Assembly (NCBI GenBank): GCA_965365285.1
Contig: CBDUBC010000005.1
Location: 1 to 64,000, forward strand
DNA from: JAURDE01 sp965365285
Lineage (GTDB): Bacteria; Bdellovibrionota; Bacteriovoracia; Bacteriovoracales; Bacteriovoracaceae
Direction of reading: 5' to 3'
Length of the DNA stretch: 64,000 bases
Every line of letters starts with the position of its first letter. Positions within the stretch are counted from its first letter, which is position 1. Position numbers and translations under genes: made by a program. This document shows positions 8,305 through 17,009 of this stretch, piece by piece. The notes beneath the pieces are model-generated. The model was given only the letters and a program-made list of their open reading frames with translations. It searched no databases and was not told the DNA's origin.

Positions 8305-9795
8305 TTATGAATTTAAAAACCTAAGGAATATCTTTACTCGCCCCTCTAGATGAGAATCCAGAAGGCAAATCAAAATATAAACCACATAGATGATATTTCT
8401 TTTTGATCGAAGTCTCGTTATCGACTGGAATAATAACTCCAAAGGAATGAGGCTTAAGAAGGTCACAAACCAGATCAAACCAAAGCTTCGGATCAAATTA
8501 GGTGCCCAAAACTGACAATAAAGGACAATTGCCGTATAATAAAAAATCAAGAGGTAGGAGCGATAGAATTTAAAATCAAAGCTTTTAAGAATATCTAAAC
8601 CTCTTAACAACAAAATCAACAATCCAAAAAATGAGATGGAAAAAAACGCTTTTGTTTCAATAAGATTAATAAAAGAACTCGTTAGATAGGTTACCTGATC
8701 GAGTTTAGGCACCCATGAATAATCTCCTAGAAAAAGAACTCCAAGACTAAGAGCAAAACCAAAAGAAGCATATCGTATAAACTGAATTCTATACCAACGA
8801 GTGTTATCCTTTAGGAAAAAGAAGTAGATCACCAAGAGTTGAAAAATAGAAATCAAGACAAAAGATGAATTAATGAGAGTTCCTAAAAACCCAACAAGTC
8901 CGACAAATAGTCCGGCACGATACGTAGAGCTTTTTGCGGCCCAAAAACTAGACCATATAAATAAAATGGTAAAAGTTGTCAGGATAGAGTCTCCATAGTT
9001 TGAGGCTAAGAATTTCGAGTAGGACCAGGAAGAAACTAATGCAAAGACTCCTAGGAGAGAAAGTCTTCTCGAAAAGAAGAGTCTAAGAAGAGGATAGAAA
9101 ATAAGAAGATAGATTCCCATTCCTACCACGTAGAAATGCATCGACCATCCAAGTCTAAATAGCTGGGGATATTTTAAAAACGGATAGTAGTTTACCGTCA
9201 GATAGTTCCAAAAAGGAGTACCTAGACTTGAGGTCGGATCAAAAAAAAGTTTAAGGGCCTCTTTATCAAGAAGCTTTGGTATCTCTGGAACGGAAACAAT
9301 AAAAAAAAGAAGAATAAGACCAAGTAAGGTTTTCTCAAAACGATCGAGGTATTTAAATTCAGTGAAGTGAGAACTGACAGACTCCTCGATAATTTTCCCT
9401 CTCGTAGGCCATGAATAAAATAAACCTAAAATCACCCAAGTAACCCAGAACATATTATTAATCCACTTGGGGGGAAAGAGGTAAAGGATATTGAAATAGA
9501 TAACAAAAAAAGTCATTCCTAGGAGGAGACGATAAACAATTCGATCCAAAGAAGAATTCACTCTAAAATAGATCTTTAGACGGTGATCAATTTCCTTTCC
9601 AAAAAGAAACCACTGGCTCATCAAAAACAGGATAAAAAAGAGACTAAGCCCACTTTGAAATTCAAGAGGGAGATCCACTGATTTTGGAACTAGTACTGGT
9701 ACCAGGAGAAAAAGGGAATAAGAAATGGCCCTATAGAGGAAAAATTTGGACTTGAGGACCAAAATACTCGAATTTTCATTCATTAAAGAATCCAT
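8305..9795 (-). CDS. Polytopic membrane protein, possible GT-C-type glycosyltransferase
   Basis: A 496-aa protein rich in hydrophobic helices (about 10-12 predicted by eye), such as ISYSLFLLVPVLV, LLGLILLFFIVSV and GLFVGLVGFLGTLI. I do not recognise a diagnostic motif. The overall look, with a long periplasmic-type loop early on (NYYPFLKYPQLFRLGWSMH), is reminiscent of GT-C glycosyltransferases or other large lipid-linked sugar enzymes. It is monocistronic on the minus strand, divergent from fliD. Function is not assigned. Confidence 0.6.
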   Translation of the reverse strand: MDSLMNENSSILVLKSKFFLYRAISYSLFLLVPVLVPKSVDLPLEFQSGLSLFFILFLMSQWFLFGKEIDHRLKIYFRVNSSLDRIVYRLLLGMTFFVIYFNILYLFPPKWINNMFWVTWVILGLFYSWPTRGKIIEESVSSHFTEFKYLDRFEKTLLGLILLFFIVSVPEIPKLLDKEALKLFFDPTSSLGTPFWNYLTVNYYPFLKYPQLFRLGWSMHFYVVGMGIYLLIFYPLLRLFFSRRLSLLGVFALVSSWSYSKFLASNYGDSILTTFTILFIWSSFWAAKSSTYRAGLFVGLVGFLGTLINSSFVLISIFQLLVIYFFFLKDNTRWYRIQFIRYASFGFALSLGVLFLGDYSWVPKLDQVTYLTSSFINLIETKAFFSISFFGLLILLLRGLDILKSFDFKFYRSYLLIFYYTAIVLYCQFWAPNLIRSFGLIWFVTFLSLIPLELLFQSITRLRSKRNIIYVVYILICLLDSHLEGRVKIFLRFLNS

Positions 9796-9798
9796 AAC

Positions 9799-9826
9799 TT
9801 GACCACTTTCATCAACTATATAAAAT
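9799..9826 (+). promoter_or_regulatory. Candidate sigma-70 promoter for the fliD operon
   Basis: TTGACC (9799-9804) and TAAAAT (9821-9826) are separated by 16 bases, about 130 bases upstream of the fliD start. No good sigma-28 match was found in the same gap. The assignment is tentative in AT-rich sequence. Confidence 0.3.
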
Positions 9827-9958
9827 CAGAGACTCTTAGTTTTAGCATGCTTGCTATCAATAAGGGAGTTTTCCTAGAAAATTGTGCCCTAAATAGGAAA
9901 ATAAACGCAATATGTTAAAATTAACCCAACGAGCCAACTTATCGGTCAGGAGGACCCA

Positions 9959-11359
9959 TTGGCCATTTCTTTTGGATCTATAAATACGGGGCTACCCAAG
10001 GATATTGTTAAGCAGATCATTGAGGCTGAAAAACTCCCTGTGCAAAAAATGCAAGGTAATAAGGCTAAAATTGGTGAAAAAAAGGCCCTTGTTAATGAGC
10101 TAATCCAATTGGTTAGAGATGCATCTAACGTCATAGCAAACAATTCAACTTCTAGAAGTTTACGAGAATTAAGTATTGAAACCAATGAAGATATTATTGG
10201 AGTTACTGCAGATAAAAATATTGCTGAACCAGGCAGTCATCAGTTTGAAGTTACACAACTTGCGAGAAGGTCCTCTGCTATGACAAGTGGATTTGAAGAT
10301 AAAGATGAAAGTTATGTCGGAGTTGGTTTTATACAATATTTTCTTCCTGATGGAGAATCACGTTCCATTTATGTTGACAGTGACAATGCAACTCTCAGTG
10401 GAATTGCCAGACTCATTAATGCAGATCCAACTAACGGAATGAAGGCGAATGTTGTCAATGATGGAAGTGGGTCTGATGAGCCATACCGTCTTATTTTGAC
10501 TCTACAAGAAACAGGAGATGAGGAGAGGGCACTCTTTCCTTACTTCTATTTTGTGGATGGTGAGAAAGATTTTTATCTCGAATATGAAAGAGAAGCTCAA
10601 GATGCCAAAGTTAAGCTAGATGGCTTTGAAATAGAGCTACCACAAAATAAAACAAGTGAACTTATCCCTGGACTTACGATTGATTTAAGGAAGGCATCTC
10701 CAGGAACAGAGTTTTCTATTAATGTGTCTGAAAATATTGAAGCTATTCAAGAAAAAGTAAATGATCTTGTTGTTAAAATAAATGGTGTTCTCTCTTTTAT
10801 CAAAACTCAAAATACTTTAGATGAAAATACAGATACCTCAAGAACTCTTGGTGGTGATATCACACTTCAGTCATTAGAGGGTCGTATTCGAGGCGCAGTC
10901 TTTGCAACTGTCTCTACAGAATTTGGATTTAGAAGATTAAGTGATCTTGGAATTAAATTTCAAAAAGATGGTCTTCTAGGATTGGAGCCTAATGAGCTCG
11001 CTGCAAAAATCAATTCTAATTACAAAGAAGTGTCCCAAATCCTACATGGTCACATCACTGAAGAAGGTGTGAAAACGGAAGGGTTTATTAATAAAATTGA
11101 TGATGTTTTCAGGGCCGCCCTGAGAATGCCTGATGGTTTATTACAAACAAGAAAAAAAGGAATTCAAAGCCAGATTGATTTAATTGATCGAAGAATTTCC
11201 AACAAAGAACGGATGATTGAGAACAAGGAAAGAATTATTAAAGATAAGTTCTCGAGACTAGAATCAGAAATTGCACGAATAAAAGGACAAGGTGCCGGGC
11301 TTTCTGCGATAGCATCTCAAGGTGCTGCCGCTCAAGGTATGGTCACACAACTAGGATAA
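9959..11359 (+). CDS. fliD: Flagellar filament cap protein FliD (HAP2)
   Basis: A 466-aa FliD, the filament cap that helps flagellin subunits fold at the growing tip. The N-terminal part (AISFGSINTGLPKDIVKQIIEAE) and the coiled C-terminus (about 395-440, ISNKERMIENKERIIKD) are typical of the FliD N and C domains. The start is TTG at 9959, supported by a strong Shine-Dalgarno AGGAGG at 9948-9953. fliS follows 17 bases after the stop, then a FliT-like ORF, the classical fliDST arrangement. Confidence 0.9.
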   Translation: MAISFGSINTGLPKDIVKQIIEAEKLPVQKMQGNKAKIGEKKALVNELIQLVRDASNVIANNSTSRSLRELSIETNEDIIGVTADKNIAEPGSHQFEVTQLARRSSAMTSGFEDKDESYVGVGFIQYFLPDGESRSIYVDSDNATLSGIARLINADPTNGMKANVVNDGSGSDEPYRLILTLQETGDEERALFPYFYFVDGEKDFYLEYEREAQDAKVKLDGFEIELPQNKTSELIPGLTIDLRKASPGTEFSINVSENIEAIQEKVNDLVVKINGVLSFIKTQNTLDENTDTSRTLGGDITLQSLEGRIRGAVFATVSTEFGFRRLSDLGIKFQKDGLLGLEPNELAAKINSNYKEVSQILHGHITEEGVKTEGFINKIDDVFRAALRMPDGLLQTRKKGIQSQIDLIDRRISNKERMIENKERIIKDKFSRLESEIARIKGQGAGLSAIASQGAAAQGMVTQLG

Positions 11360-11376
11360 AAGATGAGGAGTAGAAA

Positions 11377-11760
11377 ATGAGTTATGGTCTTGGTGCTTAC
11401 AAAAAAACATCTGTAAACACAGCAAGTAAGGAGCAAATCCTTTTAATGCTTTATCAAGCAGCAATTAAAAATTGTCGTAAAGCAATTGAGGCTATTGAAG
11501 AGGGCGATATACCAAAAAAGGGAGAGCATATTGGTAAACTACAAGATATAGTTGTAGAGCTTAATAACTCTCTAGACTTCAAGGTTGGAGGAGAGATCGC
11601 TGAAGAACTCGCCTCACTCTATGACTTCATTTTATTTTCGAGTACAAAGGCTAATTTAAATATTGATCCTAAACCATTAGAAGATTGCTTAAATATCATC
11701 AATACACTTTATGATGGATGGGTAGAGGCGATTAAGTCACTAAAAGACAAACAGGAATAG
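11377..11760 (+). CDS. fliS: Flagellin export chaperone FliS
   Basis: A 127-aa FliS, which binds the flagellin C-terminus and prevents premature polymerisation. The opening YGLGAYKKTSVNTASKEQILLMLYQAAIK is diagnostic of the family in its first half (tyrosine-rich start, then S/T-KEQIL-LMLY). GGEIAEELASLYDFIL matches the conserved helix region. A good ribosome site (GAGGAG) precedes the ATG. It is followed after 3 bases by a FliT-like gene. Confidence 0.92.
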   Translation: MSYGLGAYKKTSVNTASKEQILLMLYQAAIKNCRKAIEAIEEGDIPKKGEHIGKLQDIVVELNNSLDFKVGGEIAEELASLYDFILFSSTKANLNIDPKPLEDCLNIINTLYDGWVEAIKSLKDKQE

Positions 11761-11763
11761 GCT

Positions 11764-12180
11764 ATGGTCATGACTAATTCTATATTCATGAGTCTAATGA
11801 AACATATCGATTACCTCGAATGTTTACGAAACAACACAAGAGAGATTCTTAATTGTAAGGATGTTAAGAATGTTGATGAGCTCTCAAGCCTTACAGATAA
11901 CCGACAAAGACTTATCAATTTGATTAAAAAATATCAAAGTAGTGTTTTGACTGAACTTAAGGGATTTATTAACGAGAACCCAAATCTTGATGAAACTATT
12001 AAAGATATCTTTAAGACTTGGGGAAGTGATACCAATCTTATTTTAAATGAGACTAAAGTACTTGAGAAAAGCGCTTCAGAGGCTTTAACTGTAAAAAAAG
12101 AAGAGCTTAGAAAGGATATTTTAGACCTTCAAAATGAAAGAAAACTTGTTAGAAAATATAGTCTTTCTAACGTCAAATAA
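11764..12180 (+). CDS. Small helical protein in the FliT position (putative flagellar chaperone)
   Basis: A 138-aa, highly charged, all-helical protein with no recognised motif. It lies 3 bases after fliS. Its size, helical character and position match FliT/FlgN-type flagellar export chaperones, which are poorly conserved in sequence. The assignment rests on context only. It ends the fliD-fliS unit, because a promoter-like sequence follows in the next gap. Confidence 0.5.
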   Translation: MVMTNSIFMSLMKHIDYLECLRNNTREILNCKDVKNVDELSSLTDNRQRLINLIKKYQSSVLTELKGFINENPNLDETIKDIFKTWGSDTNLILNETKVLEKSASEALTVKKEELRKDILDLQNERKLVRKYSLSNVK

Positions 12181-12192
12181 TATCAGGGGATT

Positions 12193-12221
12193 TTGACAAA
12201 AATTCTCTATCATGGTCAAAT
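12193..12221 (+). promoter_or_regulatory. Candidate sigma-70 promoter for the glycosylation operon
   Basis: A perfect -35 TTGACA (12193-12198), a 17-base spacer and a -10-like TCAAAT (12216-12221) lie 90 bases upstream of the Maf-N-like gene. A second possible -10, TAGAAT, lies at 12221-12226 but with a spacer of 22, which is too long. Confidence 0.45.
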
Positions 12222-12310
12222 AGAATAGGCTTAATGATTAGGCTACCAAGTCACCTATAGGAAGAGGTTTCTGTGTTTTTTAATACTCAAATTCAACTAG
12301 GACATTACCA

Positions 12311-12985
12311 TTGAACTCTAGAATTAAAATTACTTCTTTTGAGATCAAGCAATCTAAAACAGGTGAAATGGTTCCCGTAGTAAATGGAATTCATCTTCAC
12401 TCAATTTACAATCCTTTAAAGGAAGCTGAAAACTTATTTGAGGAAAATAAGAATTTAATTGAGCAAAATAACCAGTTCCTCGTACTAGGACTCGGATTTG
12501 GCTACCATGTTTTGGAGCTTATTAAACGACTTGAAGAAAAGTATGGAAATAACTACAGAATTCTAGTCATTGAACCTATTGAGCAACTGATTGAAGGTTC
12601 AAAAGAAAATCTTCAATCTTGTGAAAACTTAGAAATCATTACAGGAAATGATATAGAAGAACTTTATAACGATCGAAAGATTATCAACTTTCTCGTACAA
12701 AAACCTGCACTTCTTGCGCATCCTGCTTCGTTCAATTTATCTAAAGACTTCTTTACTAGTCTTCTCAAATTCAAGTCGGATAACACAATCGATAAAGCCC
12801 GCTATCTTGTTCAAAACCCAATTATTAAAAATATTTTAAGTGAATATCCTCACAATATCACTCTTGATGAACTAATTGAAAATAAGTGTACACCAAAGCA
12901 GGCTATTAATGAGGAAATGGACTATATTTTTCATATCTATAGAGAACTTTCTAAACAAACGGGCTCAATCGAGGAAGCAAGATGA
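12311..12985 (+). CDS. Maf (motility accessory factor) N-domain-like protein
   Basis: A 224-aa protein. The order HLHSIYNPLKEAENLFEE, VLGLGFGYHVLELI and ILVIEPIEQL matches the N-terminal domain of Maf/DUF115 proteins, which glycosylate flagellin with nonulosonic acids in Campylobacter and Aeromonas. The central DUF115 catalytic region of full Maf proteins (~600 aa) is absent, so this is a stand-alone N domain. The start is TTG at 12311 with AGGA upstream; an in-frame stop just upstream excludes a longer form. The stop overlaps the next gene's ATG by 4 bases (ATGA). A role in flagellin modification is inferred from the fliDS context. Confidence 0.6.
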   Translation: MNSRIKITSFEIKQSKTGEMVPVVNGIHLHSIYNPLKEAENLFEENKNLIEQNNQFLVLGLGFGYHVLELIKRLEEKYGNNYRILVIEPIEQLIEGSKENLQSCENLEIITGNDIEELYNDRKIINFLVQKPALLAHPASFNLSKDFFTSLLKFKSDNTIDKARYLVQNPIIKNILSEYPHNITLDELIENKCTPKQAINEEMDYIFHIYRELSKQTGSIEEAR

Positions 12986-14661
12986 ATAATACTCTTATAG
13001 TAAATTTAAAAAGAAACGGAGATATCTTAACTTTAGGTCATATGATAAACTCTATAAACTCTTCCTCAAATGAAAGAGTTTCTTTACTTATTTTCGAAGA
13101 GTTTAAAGCGGCGGCGAGGCTTCTTAAAAACGTTTACAAAATCTATACCATAGACCGAAAGTCTTTTCTTTCTCTAAAAAAAAATGCTCTCTTTCATGAT
13201 ATCTATGCATTGGAAAACCTTTTTCTAAACTTAGAAGACCCTCGAAATCAAAGATGGGATCAAATCATCAATACATCAAATGATCGAATCTCAAGCTATG
13301 TTTGCTCCTTTCTAGGATTTTCTAACCAAAGCATAATCCAAGGAACTTATTTTGATAAAAATAATTCCACAAGCTTTTCAGGCAAGTGGGCCCGAGTACT
13401 AAATGATGTCATTCCCTCTTATCGATATACACCTGTTAACCAAGTGGATTGTCTTCACTACTTGATTGAGCAGCTTAGAGAAATTGATGGGCAAAAGATT
13501 AATTCTTCTCCACAACATAATGCTACTGCTTTTGAAAACATTAATCGGATTCGTGAGAATGAATCCAAGATGGGAAATAAAATTAAAATTGTAGGTATTC
13601 AACTTAAGTCTTCTTCGAAAGATAAGGATATCTCTTTTAATACGATTATTCAGCTCATCGATATGATGGTCAATAACCCAGCCTACTTCCCTATTCTTTT
13701 GGTTGCACCAACAGATGAGGAAAGAGAGTTTGGAAACCGTGTAAATAAATACTTTAATAATTCCCTTGTTTCTGTTGAATCTGACTTTAGAGCTCTCCCC
13801 TCTGTTCTTCTTAATATTGATCTCCTCGTTACGCCAGACACTGTTGTTAAGCATCTTGCCGATCTTCTAGATACTCCTCTTGTTGAAGTCTCTATAGGAT
13901 GGGCTCCTTTTTTAAAGCAGGGAACTTTAAACCCTAATTCAATTATCTTAACTGAAAAGCCGTCAACTAGAACCTTTAGACAGTTTGAGTATGAAACAAC
14001 AGATAGTTCCATCACTGGAAGCGACATCTATAATGCTATTCGATGTGTTTTTGAGCCTCGCTTAGATGAGATTCTCACATTTTCCTCTCATGTTTCCATT
14101 TACCGACCAAAAGAAGATAAATTAGGTGTTTATTATCAAAACGTAGGAGGAGAGAAAGATAATCGATTCGATCTTTCCCTTCATGTTAGTCGATATGTTC
14201 TCTTTAAAATTGTTATTCCAGGATATAAAGACGAAGTATTTCTAGATAGAATTGCAAATAATTATAAGTACTTTATAAAAGAGTGGCTTAATACTGAAAA
14301 AGGTGTCCTTCTTGAAACAGCGAAAACTCTTTTATCCGCTATACGATATTTAACTACTCAGACAAGTGAAAATAATATTCAAGACTTCACCTACTGTCTC
14401 GATTCACTACTAGAGCAATGTGATCAAGACCATCTCATTTCTTTAAGTCTCATCCTGTTTAGAAGTCATATTGAAAATATTAGTAGCTCCAACTCTGAAG
14501 AAAGTCTTCAAAAGGTGGAAGCTTCTCTTTATGACTTAAAAAAATCGATTCAAAAAGTAAGCTTAGCCATTCGAGAAATTGAAGACCGAGTTGAAGAAAT
14601 ACGAAAAAACGATCTTGTTATGGGTCGAGATAAAAAACTCATTTCGGAATCTAGACTATGA
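12982..14661 (+). CDS. Glycosyltransferase family 9-like protein
   Basis: A 559-aa protein with a heptosyltransferase-like two-domain arrangement. The N-terminal LIVNLKRNGDILTLGHMI resembles the first strand and glycine loop of GT9 enzymes. The C-terminal nucleotide-sugar half includes LLVTPDTVVKHLADLLDTPLVEVSIG, comparable to the D-S-x-x-x-H-L-A motif. A helical extension of about 180 residues follows the catalytic part. It is translationally coupled to the Maf-N-like gene upstream and to the 45-codon ORF downstream. Likely acceptors are flagellin or another surface glycan; the sugar is unknown. Confidence 0.65.
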   Translation: MNNTLIVNLKRNGDILTLGHMINSINSSSNERVSLLIFEEFKAAARLLKNVYKIYTIDRKSFLSLKKNALFHDIYALENLFLNLEDPRNQRWDQIINTSNDRISSYVCSFLGFSNQSIIQGTYFDKNNSTSFSGKWARVLNDVIPSYRYTPVNQVDCLHYLIEQLREIDGQKINSSPQHNATAFENINRIRENESKMGNKIKIVGIQLKSSSKDKDISFNTIIQLIDMMVNNPAYFPILLVAPTDEEREFGNRVNKYFNNSLVSVESDFRALPSVLLNIDLLVTPDTVVKHLADLLDTPLVEVSIGWAPFLKQGTLNPNSIILTEKPSTRTFRQFEYETTDSSITGSDIYNAIRCVFEPRLDEILTFSSHVSIYRPKEDKLGVYYQNVGGEKDNRFDLSLHVSRYVLFKIVIPGYKDEVFLDRIANNYKYFIKEWLNTEKGVLLETAKTLLSAIRYLTTQTSENNIQDFTYCLDSLLEQCDQDHLISLSLILFRSHIENISSSNSEESLQKVEASLYDLKKSIQKVSLAIREIEDRVEEIRKNDLVMGRDKKLISESRL

Positions 14662-14795
14662 ATAACTTTTCAAAAGAACTTGATTTAGAAATACAGAAAA
14701 TCAATCTTAAAATCAAAGGGAATCAGGAATTAAATGATCGCGAGATGCACATTATGATTCTCTCAGGATTATTAAGTGAAGAGGAAAATGAATAA
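14658..14795 (+). CDS. Small ORF of 45 codons between two GT9 genes
   Basis: Starts with the ATGA overlap of the upstream glycosyltransferase stop and ends 8 bases inside the next gene. The product is charged and helical (ELDLEIQKINLKIKGN ... LSGLLSEEEN). No family is recognised. The tight overlaps at both ends argue that it is translated and coupled, or that it serves as a translational bridge. The ribosome site is weak. Confidence 0.5.
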   Translation: MNNFSKELDLEIQKINLKIKGNQELNDREMHIMILSGLLSEEENE

Positions 14796-16398
14796 TCAGG
14801 CTACTATAGGAGTTCTTCAAATTACTCGATTTGGAGATCTCATTCAAACTGCAACTGCGTGCGAACAATTTAAACTCCAATACCCTCAATATAAATTAGT
14901 TCTTATTTGTAGAGAAAAATTTGGCAAGCCATTTGAATTTTTACTTAGTCAAATTTTTGATAAAATTTATTACCTTGATCTTAAGCAGATTATAGAAACA
15001 CCAACTAGTATTGAGCCTGGGATAAAAAATATAAGTTTCTGGCTCGAAAATATTAATAATGAAAATCTTGATATCTTAGTTAATTTTTCTTGGTCTAAAT
15101 CCTCACAGTATATTGCTCATATGATTAAGGCTAAAAACCATATGGGTCTTAAATGCGATCGCGGATTACGCCCCGTCACTCATGACTCCTGGAGCACTCT
15201 AGTATTTTCTTCTGTTATGAGAGGCCTTCTCAATCCTTTCAATCTAGTTGATATATATATGGGTATTTTAGGAGTTAAAAGAGAAAATATAGAAATTAGA
15301 AGAAATCAGGTAGAGTCTAATCAAATTCTTCTTCATCCATTTGCTTCAGTAAAAGAAAAAACCTGGTCTACAGATAAGTGGATAGAAATCATCTATCAGG
15401 TCATTAAAAACCGTGAAGATATCATAATTACGATTGTGGGATCAAAGTCTGATACTAAGTCCTGCGAAGACCTTTATAATTCTAAATTACTCACACCCTA
15501 TCAAGATCGAATAAAAATCGCTCCAGGTACTTTAAGTATGGTTGAGCTTTTTGAAATTGCTCAAAACTCAACATTGTTTATAGGCTCGGACTCTATGGTG
15601 GGACAATTGAGTGCTTTTGCTGGAATACAAACTCTTACACTCTCCAAGGGTTCTGTTCGACCTCACGAAACGACACCTTACGGAAATCACAATTTCAATC
15701 TCAAGCTTAAAGAGCAAAGTAAGGATCTTCCATATCAGGTTGTCATGAGTTGTATTAATCAGATTCTTGATTATAAAGACATTGATTATCAGCGACTTCG
15801 AGAAGAGGTCTCTTTAAAACATTTAAGGACAACCTATATTTATCAGACTCAATTTTCTAATACTGGATTTTTGGACCTCAAAGAAATTCAAGGGCACGAA
15901 ACAACTCAAAGTGCCTTTAGAACTATTTATAAAATTCTTTGGGCTTACTATATAGAAGGTGCGGAGGAGAATTGTTCTCCTCCAAAACTAACAAGAAAAT
16001 ATATTAATCAATTAAAAAATTATATTCCTGCCTTTGAACAGCTTTTTGAATTAATTGATTTCGGGAAAAAATATTCACTCTATATTTTTAATGAGCTTGA
16101 TAAGGCAAGTCCTAATATGGATGAGCTTCGAATGAATTCAGATAAATTAACCGAGATTGATAATCTTCAAATTTATCTGAGAAATAATTATCCCTACTTA
16201 GGTCCCCTTGTTGACTTCTTCACGGTTAAAAAGGCTAATTTGCCAGGAAATACAGTGGATGAAATAGCGGCCCATTCGGTACTCACCTATGACGATTATT
16301 CTAATTTAATTAGTGCATTATATGAACTGCTCGGAAATGTGATCAAGGCAAATGATGACGAATTTAAAGAGCAAAAACAAAAAGAGGTAGCAGAATGA
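14788..16398 (+). CDS. Glycosyltransferase family 9 (heptosyltransferase-like)
   Basis: A 536-aa protein. N-terminal IGVLQITRFGDLIQTATA is the classical GT9 opening (R-x-G-D). ILLHPFASVKEKTWSTDKWIEII is the G/HP-x-x-x-x-K-x-W motif, followed by GSKSDTKSCEDLY and FIGSDSMVGQLSAFAG, the nucleotide-sugar site. About 180 C-terminal residues are a helical extension, as in the sister gene at 12982. I start at ATG 14788 (AGAGGAAA upstream) rather than the GTG at 14776. The paralogous pair plus Maf-N suggests sequential sugar addition to flagellin, by inference from context. Confidence 0.75.
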   Translation: MNNQATIGVLQITRFGDLIQTATACEQFKLQYPQYKLVLICREKFGKPFEFLLSQIFDKIYYLDLKQIIETPTSIEPGIKNISFWLENINNENLDILVNFSWSKSSQYIAHMIKAKNHMGLKCDRGLRPVTHDSWSTLVFSSVMRGLLNPFNLVDIYMGILGVKRENIEIRRNQVESNQILLHPFASVKEKTWSTDKWIEIIYQVIKNREDIIITIVGSKSDTKSCEDLYNSKLLTPYQDRIKIAPGTLSMVELFEIAQNSTLFIGSDSMVGQLSAFAGIQTLTLSKGSVRPHETTPYGNHNFNLKLKEQSKDLPYQVVMSCINQILDYKDIDYQRLREEVSLKHLRTTYIYQTQFSNTGFLDLKEIQGHETTQSAFRTIYKILWAYYIEGAEENCSPPKLTRKYINQLKNYIPAFEQLFELIDFGKKYSLYIFNELDKASPNMDELRMNSDKLTEIDNLQIYLRNNYPYLGPLVDFFTVKKANLPGNTVDEIAAHSVLTYDDYSNLISALYELLGNVIKANDDEFKEQKQKEVAE

Positions 16399-17009
16399 CT
16401 GAAATCATCCTAAATAATACTAAGTATCAAAAAGAGGCTAAAAACACGACTGTTGAAGATCTACAAAATGAGATGAACAATGAACTTGCTAAGAAAAAGC
16501 ATGTTATTACTGAAATTAAAGTGGAAGGTCAGGAGGTTTCTCTTGATGACGAAACGGAAACAGTTAAAAAGAAAGTCACGGAATTTGAAAGTGTAGAATT
16601 CAAATCCATGCCTAGGTTGGATCTAGCGTTCACAACTCTAGAGAGTTGTGATCAGTACATTGATCAGCTTAATTTAAGAATTAAAGATCTTGTTTCACTC
16701 TACAGGGCTAACAAAATAGATGAGGCTAATGCACTTTTTGTAGAGGTTACCACCATTCTTGATCTCTTTGTTCAACTAATGGCCCGTATTCAGACGATTT
16801 TTTCAGATGATCTGTCTGATGGTTACAAAAAGTCTGAATCTATTATTAATTTAGAGGTAGGTCTTTTAGAGATTCTTAAGCAGCTTGTCCCTGCTCGACA
16901 AAAAAATGATTTGATCATGCTTTGTGACTTGCTTGAATATGAGCTCACCGATAACCTTGTGCAATGGAAAACCCAAGTCATTCCATCTCTTCAATCGCTG
17001 AAAAATTAA
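16395..17009 (+). CDS. Helical protein of unknown function in the flagellar glycosylation operon
   Basis: A 204-aa protein with a ubiquitin-like or partner-type N-terminus (TEIILNNTKYQKEA) and mostly helices after about residue 75. No catalytic motif or membrane segment is seen. It overlaps the upstream GT9 stop by 4 bases, and its own 3' end is overlapped by 46 bases by the histidine kinase gene. The tight coupling indicates one operon. It could be a chaperone or adaptor; function is unknown. Confidence 0.6.
   Translation: MTEIILNNTKYQKEAKNTTVEDLQNEMNNELAKKKHVITEIKVEGQEVSLDDETETVKKKVTEFESVEFKSMPRLDLAFTTLESCDQYIDQLNLRIKDLVSLYRANKIDEANALFVEVTTILDLFVQLMARIQTIFSDDLSDGYKKSESIINLEVGLLEILKQLVPARQKNDLIMLCDLLEYELTDNLVQWKTQVIPSLQSLKN

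Noticed and set aside
9796..9958. Sigma-28 promoter upstream of fliD
   Set aside because: No acceptable TAAA-N15-GCCGATAA match was found. CTTATCGG near 9940 is in the wrong orientation and lacks a -35.
12311..14661. A single split Maf protein encoded by genes 12311 and 12982
   Set aside because: The second gene is GT9-like rather than DUF115-like, and the ATGA junction is a normal coupled overlap rather than a frameshift.
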